In this document: piece by piece, positions 57,355-64,000 of the stretch
Layout of the letters: every line of letters begins with the position of its first letter
Position numbering within the stretch: the first letter of the stretch is position 1
NCBI GenBank assembly: GCA_963932465.1
Contig: OZ010795.1
Span: forward strand, 524,587,451-524,651,450
Direction of reading: 5' to 3'
Length of the DNA: 64,000 bases
Source: Maratus speciosus
Lineage: Eukaryota > Arthropoda > Arachnida > Araneae > Salticidae
Position numbers and translations under genes: made by a program
Notes under the pieces: model-generated
What the model was told of the DNA's origin: nothing
The model's database searches: none
What the model saw: only the letters and a program-made list of their open reading frames with translations

Positions 57355-58390
57355 ATTTATTTATAACTACAAATAAATTGTTTACTAAAAAGGTGCATAA
57401 AAATTTATTAAAATATACCGTTACAAAATGAATGAACTGGTCTTTAAAATTTAAAAAACATTGATGTTAAAATCATAATGAAACATAAAAAGATGATTCC
57501 TGAGATCTTTTCGATCGCTAACGCGATAATTTTCAAAGGATACTTTCACTGGAATTTCGCATTCATTGAGCTATTTATACACCAGTCTGGGAAAAAGGGT
57601 CAGTCTATCATTTGTTGGGGGTGTCTATGAAGTTGTTTCGTTCCAATGCTGAAGTGTTAGATATTTTCAAAATGTTAAACCAGATTTGAGGTATATCATA
57701 AGACAAAACGTCGTTACATACATCATTTTCTTTACTTAAAATTTCCAACGATTCACTAATTCTTAAAGTATAATGATCAGATGTAGGTAAAATTACTCTT
57801 GCTTTTTCGAAATCTATTTTTAAATTTTGGCGTTGATTCAATCTGGAAAGTGCTGTAGACGGTCGTTAAACTTGATATCTCTCATGTGCTCCCCCAATCT
57901 TTCTTTAAATTTTCGAGTGGTCATACCTATGTAGTTTAACACCTTCTGATTTTCCGTTTGAAATGGGATAGAATAAACACCTGCAATTTCCTTATTAGGT
58001 ATGGGATAAATTTTCTTTTCAATTAGAGCTTTTAGTTTTGTAGGAGGTTTGGCTATTAAATTGATATCAAATTTCCTTAAACACTTCAGCATTGGAACGA
58101 AACAACTTCATAGACACCAACAACAAATAATAGACTGACCCTTTTTCCCAGACTGGTGTATAAATAGCTCAGTGAATGCGACATTCCAGTGAAAGTATCC
58201 TTTGAAAATGATCGCGTTAGCGATCGAAAGATCTCAGGAATCATCTTTTTCTGTTTCATTATGATTTTAACATCAATGGTTTTTAAATTTTAAAGACCAG
58301 TTCATTCATTTTGTAACGGCATATTTTAATAAAATTTTTATGCACATTTTTAGTAAACAATTTATTTGTAGTTATTTTAACGCAAGGTGA
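57355..58390 (-). mobile_element. Penelope-like remnant between inverted flanks
   Basis: Flanks 57355-57655 and 58085-58390 are inverted copies of about 300 bp (aacaatttattt, gaatgaactgg, atcgctaacgcgat, cagtctgggaaaaagggtcag, ttcgttccaatgctgaagtg). Between them lies the GIY-YIG coding end on minus. Penelope-like elements are known to carry terminal repeats in either orientation. A stem gatcgcGTTAgcgatc sits in each flank. Confidence 0.75.
57608..58092 (-). pseudogene. Penelope-like GIY-YIG endonuclease fragment
   Basis: The minus strand from 58092 reads GVYSIPFQTENQKVLNYIGMTTRKFKERLGEHMRDIKF to a stop near 57841. It continues in a shifted frame with LNQRQNLKIDFEKARVILP and SLEILSKENDVCNDV..DIPQIWFNIL to the stop at 57608. 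The GVY and YIG motifs and the Arg in RKFKERLGEH are the GIY-YIG nuclease core; RT is absent. One frameshift. It is a relative of 22262-22925 but better preserved. Confidence 0.8.
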
Positions 58391-58429
58391 ATTTGTCATT
58401 CCACTCTGAGCTCATTTGAGTTCTATGTT

Positions 58430-58623
58430 TTTCATTTTATTTATAAGACCATTGTTCCTAAATGTGGCGACCTCTAAAATCAACAATGTTATTTTAAATA
58501 ATATATTAATGCAAGATTCATAAGTAATTTCTATATAATGAGACAGCCGAACTTCAAGAACAAAATCCGAAACATTTCTCTGCGTTTAAAACGTTTTCTT
58601 TAAAAGAAATTCCCTTAAACTAA
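58430..58623 (+). repeat. dispersed repeat (pairs with 62640-62830), interrupted by the Helitron
   Basis: cctaaatgtggcgacctctaaaatc, caatgtt, aacatttctctgcgtttaaa and gttttctttaaa recur in order at 62640-62830 with about 80% identity by eye. The similarity stops at the Helitron start. Confidence 0.75.
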
Positions 58624-61600
58624 TCTATACTAATATTATAAAGAAGTAAAGTTTGTTTGTTTGTTAGAGGTAATCTCTGGAGCTACCGAACCGATTTCAA
58701 AAGTAATGGTATCAAAATGATGGTGTTAGTCCAACTTAGAATATAGGCTATATCTTATGCCGATGCCACTACCCCAAAGGGGGTGCAGGAGCAAAAAACG
58801 TTCTAAAAACGCGATTTTTGCGTTACTAAAGGGCCTAGAAATATAAAATTTGGAATATTAGTTACTTATAAGATATAAATTATGTCTAAGAACAGTTCTT
58901 AAACAATTCGAAATTTAAAAGGAGTGAAAATGCACAAAAAGCGTTCTAAAAAACGTTCTAAAGGGTAGTTTCTACATAATCTCAGGAAATACCAAACCGA
59001 TTTAAAAAATATTGGTTTCAAAATGATGGTGACAACGCTTGCTCCAACATAGGCTATATTTTACATCGGTGCCACTACCCCAAAGGGGGTGCAGGATCAA
59101 AAAACGTTCTAAAAATTCAATTTTTCGGTTACTGAAGGGCCTAGAAATATGAAATTTGGAATATTAGTTACTTATAAGATATAAATGATGGCTAAGAACA
59201 CTTTTTAACCTCTTCGCGACGGGAGCCTTTTACGAAATGTTTATTACTTTGCTACCGGTTTTAAAAAACAGACGTTTGTGCCTATTCAAATCGGGAAAAT
59301 GCTCGGATTAAATAAGGCAAATTTTACAGTAAAATTTTACTGGTGAGGATAAACGAGGATCCTTAGGCCTATTTCCGGCACGTATACGTGTCGCTCGTCC
59401 CCAAGGGGTTAAACAACTCGAAATTTAAAAGGGGTGAAAATGCGCGAAAAGATTTCTAAAAAACGTCCTACATGGTGGTTTCTACACAATCTCTGGAAAT
59501 ACCAAACCGATTTAAAAAGTAAAGGCGTCAAAATGACGGTGACAACCCATACTCCAACACAGGCTATGTTTTATGTCGATGCCACTACCCGAAACGGGGT
59601 GCAGGAGCAAAAAAGTTCTAAAAATGCGATTTTTGCGTTACTGAAGGGCCTAGAAATATGAAATTTGAAATATTAGCTACCTATTAGATATAAAGGATTT
59701 CTAAGAACAGTTCTTAAACAATTCGAAATTTAAAAGGGGTGAAAATGCGCGAAAAGCGTTCTAAAAAACGTTCTTCATGGTGGTTTCCACACAATATCAG
59801 GAAATACCAAACCGATTTAAAAAATAAAGGCGTCAAAATGACAACCCTTGCTCCAACACAGGCTATGTTTTATGTCGATGCCACTAGGACAAAGGGGGTG
59901 CAGGAGAAAAACGTTCCAAATAGCGGTTTTTGCATTACGGAAGGGCGTAGAATCGTGAAATTTGGAATGGTAGTTATTTATAAGATATCAATGATCTCAA
60001 AGGACATTTCCTAAAAAAATCAAAATTTAAAAGGGGGTCAAAATGCGCAAAAATCGTTCTAAATTGCAATTTCTATGCAACCTCAGGAAGTAATGATGGT
60101 GACAGATCTTGCGCCAAGATAGGCTATATTTTATATCTGTTTCCACTACCCCAAAAGAGATGCAGTAGCAAAATGCGCGAAAAGCATTCTAAAAACGTTC
60201 TAAATGCCGATTTGTCAGCAATATCTCAGGAAGAATCAAACTAATTTCAAAAGTAATGGTAGGAAATTGCTGCTGACAGCCTCTGCTCTAACATAGACAC
60301 TATTTTATGTTGGTATCACTATCACCTAGACGTTGCAGGAGCAAAAAATTGTTCTAAATTTCGATTTTTGTGATCGGTAGGGGCTAGCAACTTAGAATTA
60401 GGCAAGGTACATATTTATTAGATATAAATGATATTTAAGAACAGTTTCGAAAAAATTAGAAATTTAAAATGGGCGGAAATGCGGGAAAAGCGTTCTAAAA
60501 AAGTTCTAAATTGCGATTGCTACTCAATCTCAGGAAATACCAAAGCTATTTCAAAAATAATGGTTGCAAATCAATGGTGACAATCTCTGCTATAACATAG
60601 GTTATATTTCATGTTGCTGTCACTACCATCTGAGGGTTGCAAAAGAAAAACATGTTCTAATTTGCGTTTTTGCACAACTGAGGGGTCTAACACTTTTAAG
60701 TATGGCATGGTATTTACTTACAAGATGCAACTTCTTTCTAAGAACAGTCGAAAGAAAATTCCAAATTTAAAAAGATTAAGTGAGCGAAAAGCATTATAAA
60801 TTACAATTTTTATGCAATCTTATCAAATACCAAACCGATTAAAAAAATAATGATGACAAATTGTTGGTGATAGAACATGCTCAAACATAAGCTATATTTT
60901 ATGTCTGTGGAACTACCACCAGAGGGTTCCAGGAGCTAAAAACTTTCTAAATTTCGATTTTTGTGATACTGAAAAGGCTAGAAACTTTAAATATGGCATG
61001 GTAGTTACTTATAAAATATAAATGCCCACGAAGGACTGTCGAAAATAAATTCGAATTAAAAAGGGGTGATGCGAAGGGGAGGTGCGAAAAGCATTCTAAA
61101 AAAGTCCTAAATTACGATTTCTATGCAATTTTAGGGAATATAAACCGATTATAAAAGTAATAGTTGCGAATCAATGGTAACAGTCTCTAATCCTACACAG
61201 GCTATATTTTATGCCGATGATTCTACCACCTGGGGTTTATAGGAACATCAAACGTTCTAAAAAAGGCCTTTTAAAACTTTATAAATTACGTTTCTGTGGA
61301 ATATTAGGAAATAACAAACCGATTTCAAAATTAATGTTGGCAAATTAATGGTGACAGTTCCTATTTCAACATAGCCCTTTCTGTTGCGAGAGGTGGTAGG
61401 ACTTGGAATTTGACATGATAGTTAATTTTAAGATGTAAAATGGTGGTTTCTAAAAAAATCAAAACTTCAAATGAATACTGAAATGAGTTATTGTAATGAG
61501 TAATGACTGCATTAATTGAGCATAAAAGTTTCAAAATATTTTCTAAATTATCATTTATTTAATTTTATTCCGTTTTATTAACTTAAGTCTCATTTCTGCC

Positions 61601-61828
61601 TAATGCAGTGTAATAATGATGTTTAATCAAACTGTGTTTTAAATAGTAATTTTTGAATTATTCCTAAAAGTAATAAGTACCTTTTAATAAAAAAACCTTT
61701 TAATAAAATAAAATATTACCTTTTAATAAAATAAAAATTTAGTTAATACCTTTTAATAAAAATTAGACATATAAATATCACTTGGTATATGTCAAATATT
61801 ACGCGAGCAAAGCTGCGGGGTTTGCTAG
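58624..61828 (+). mobile_element. non-autonomous Helitron-like element
   Basis: Begins TC (58624-58625) in TCTATACTAATATTATAAAG and ends CTAG (61825-61828). It is inserted between A (58623) and T (61829), as Helitrons do. The 3' end has a hairpin GCAAA...TTTGC directly before CTAG. The body is a run of eight or so diverged 250-350 bp tandem units (accaaaccgattt, aggctatattttatg, ctaccccaaagggggtgcag, cgttctaaaaa, gggcctagaaat). No Rep or helicase domain. Arthropod Helitron-like families with this TCTATACTAATATTATAAA start are widespread. Confidence 0.8.
59215..59412. mobile_element. piggyBac-like TTAA MITE nested in the Helitron
   Basis: TTAA at 59215-59218 and 59409-59412; ends CCTCTTCGCGACGGG and, inverted, CCCCTTGGGGACGAG. 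190 bp between. A sister Helitron unit (59705-59735) lacks this insert and has a single TTAA at the matching place, proving the site and the duplication. Confidence 0.88.
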
Positions 61829-62639
61829 TATGCTATATTTCAAATATGCTGAATCAAAATTAAAGTAAAACAATTGAAAAAAATATATATATATATGTTT
61901 CAAGTTTGAATCGTTTATCTTTAACTGTTCTCGAGTTATAAGAATTTAAATACGAGATATGGTGAAAAAAACTATCATGAAGAAAAACGCATTTTCGCAA
62001 AGTCGTTTCCATGACAGCCATTGCTTGAAAGCTAGATTTTGAATACAAATCAAAACAAAAAAAATTAATATTTTTTCTTCTAATTCAGATAGAAACATGA
62101 CTTAAATGTCATTTTAAGCAGGAAAAAACAGAGTAAATTTTAATGAAATAAAATGTTTTTGAAAAATTTAAAAATTTTTGTGTCCCGGACACCTTTAAAT
62201 TATAATAGTCCTGTACATAAATTTTAGTAAAGAAACAATATCCTATGGGTTAATATTTTTTTTTTTTTTTTTTTTTTTTAATCTTTCATCAGGCGGTCTT
62301 GAAGACCGTTCGCAGTAGCTCTGCGACAATTTGTGTCACAACAGTTAAAGGTTAAATTGAATATTTCCAGCTGAAATGACGTGTATAAAACGCTTTGTCA
62401 CATTTAGGACGTCTCATATAGGTTTTTACTGCCGAAAATGCGACAAAAACGCATAAATCGTATACTGTGGGATTATACTAAAGAATTTTCTGTCTAATAA
62501 AATGTATGTTTATTTAATAAAATGTCAAATATACCCTAAATGTGGCAAAGTTATAGGGAAGCACGTCTAATTTAGACAAAATGACCTTATATGTAGAAAA
62601 ACAAGCATTGTGTGCATAAAGATATTATATATTACAAAT

Positions 62640-62830
62640 AAGATCATTGTGCCTAAATATTACGACTTCTAAATTCGACAATGTTCTCGTATTTAAAATC
62701 TCATCGTAGGAATGATATATAAATTCTATAGAGTCAGACATCTGAATTTCAGAAGAAAACGCGAAACATTTCTCTGTGTTTAAAAGGTTTCTTTAAATGA
62801 CCTAAAGTTACTTTAAACCTTAAAATTATG
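62640..62830 (+). repeat. dispersed repeat copy 2 (pairs with 58430-58623)
   Basis: Uninterrupted copy; see 58430-58623. Confidence 0.75.
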
Positions 62831-63199
62831 ATAAAATTTCTATACTTCATGATCTATATTATAAACGCTTCTATTTATTTTTTAATATAAACACATGTTT
62901 AAACTATATTTCATGCTTACATAAATCGGTTCAATGAAAAATTTTTGTCACTGATTAAAAGTAAGAATTTAAATAAGGTAACCAGATGCTTTGGATTTCC
63001 GAGGACAATACTCTCACTTTGAAGACATTTACTTATTTAAAAAAAATCGAATAATGCTAAAAGGATTGAAATTATGATATTCTGATAACATTAAGAGTAT
63101 TATATTGCAATCAGCTATTGTCAGATATAGATAAGTCTTAAAAATGAACATAGTTTTCTTAAAATGGTTACTCCTTAAGTACACTTAAATTAAAAATGT

Positions 63200-63565
63200 T
63201 TTACAATAACATACTGAATTTTTATTATAAAGAATATTTAAATTAATTAAGAGATATTGAGATAATGGAAATAAACGAAAATTAGTTTTTAAAATTTAGC
63301 TATTTAAAATAAAATATCATCTAATGTATTTTATAAATAGAATTGAGATTTAAGTGCTTATAATATTTATATATAATCACAATACAATAACATACTTAAT
63401 TTTTATTATAAAGAATATTTCAATTAATTAAGAAAGATTGACATAATTGGGAATAAACAAAAAATAGTTTTAAAAATTTAGCTATTTAAAATAAAATATC
63501 ATCTAATGTATTTCTTAAATGAAACTGAGATTTAAGTGCTTATAATATTTATAAATCACATGCAA
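63200..63565 (+). repeat. tandem duplication, about 180 bp, 2 copies
   Basis: Both copies run aataacatact(g/t)aatttttattataaag through atttagctatttaaaataaaatatcatc to gagatttaagtgcttataatattta. About 90% identical by eye, with one short TA indel at the junction. Confidence 0.88.
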
Positions 63566-64000
63566 AATCGAAATTTAACATTATATTTTAAATATATCAA
63601 CTTAAACTAATTTTAGCTTACGGAACATTTATTCTTCTTTATGATATATGCATGCATATACGCGTTGCTTAATTGTAAACAATGTCTCAAGAGTTACACA
63701 ACTAAATAATTGTTAAATGTACCTATTTTTTATGCAAAAATTTCACGTATATTGAGACTAAACGTAATTTTCACTACTAGATAACAATTTAAATGTCCAT
63801 TTAAATATACTTTTAAGATTTTACGAAAAAGTCATTACTTTTCTTATTCTCATTAAATTTTACATTAATATATAATATTGAATGAGACTAATTGCCTTAT
63901 AGATAATTACCGACGTAAAATCTGAACAATCTATTCAAATCTTAAGTAATTACATAAATTGCATCGATTAAAATATGCATTAGTCCTCATAAATGATGAA

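Larger units (their letters stand above)
61829..64000. other. AT-rich sequence, no gene seen
   Basis: T run at 62249-62279, the second copy of the 58430 repeat at 62640-62830, and a tandem duplication at 63200-63565. No coding signal. Confidence 0.5.

Noticed and set aside
1..64000. CRISPR arrays, operons, bacterial promoters, phage or defence systems
   Set aside because: The window is animal repeat DNA; direct repeats lack regular unique spacers and no prokaryotic genes are present.

Overview
The window is AT-rich, intron-era eukaryotic DNA packed with transposable elements. No host protein-coding gene could be supported. The element mix is typical of arthropods: Ty3/gypsy and BEL/Pao LTR elements, Penelope-like elements with GIY-YIG domains, pogo/Tigger-like and Tc1/mariner-like transposase remnants, piggyBac-type TTAA MITEs, a Helitron-like element with A|T insertion, and tRNA-headed repeats. 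A chelicerate or insect is plausible, but no single feature fixes the species.

Layout. 0-6.2 kb: a TTAA MITE, the 3' end of a Tc1/mariner-type transposase, a 1.86 kb pogo-type non-autonomous element with a nested tandem-repeat element, and a PHD-tailed transposase relic split by a 200 bp MITE. 8.3-9.0 kb: two head-to-head tRNA-derived repeats. 10.5-12.2 kb: an internally deleted pogo/jerky-like element, then a hairpin-ended element carrying 150 bp tandem repeats. 13.4-17.3 kb: a young gypsy element with near-identical LTRs and one long intact ORF that joins Gag-protease to the integrase tail, without RT catalytic core, RNase H or integrase core. 21.3-23.3 kb: an inverted-end repeat containing a Penelope remnant. 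24.75-29.5 kb: two copies of one pogo-like transposon, with the catalytic half of the first copy inverted between TIRs in a way that matches reversed-ends transposition.

30-37 kb: MITE pairs, palindromes and dispersed repeats. 38.1-41.95 kb: an old gypsy element whose gag is split by a palindromic TTAA element. It abuts a minus-strand BEL/Pao remnant (41.95-44.06 kb). 44.5-46.3 kb: a C-rich 118 bp tandem array, interrupted by a 5'-truncated LINE with 14 bp target duplication. 49.6-54.8 kb: a foldback-like element whose long inverted ends are built of a short palindromic motif, with 9 bp flanking repeats. 55-58.4 kb: tandem repeats, another Tc1/mariner-type transposase 3' end, and a Penelope remnant between inverted flanks. 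58.6-61.8 kb: a 3.2 kb Helitron-like element made mostly of tandem repeats, itself hit by a TTAA MITE.

The genes do not form a pathway. They record successive insertions, deletions and rearrangements. Coordinates of repeat edges were read by eye and may be off by a few bases unless target duplications are given.
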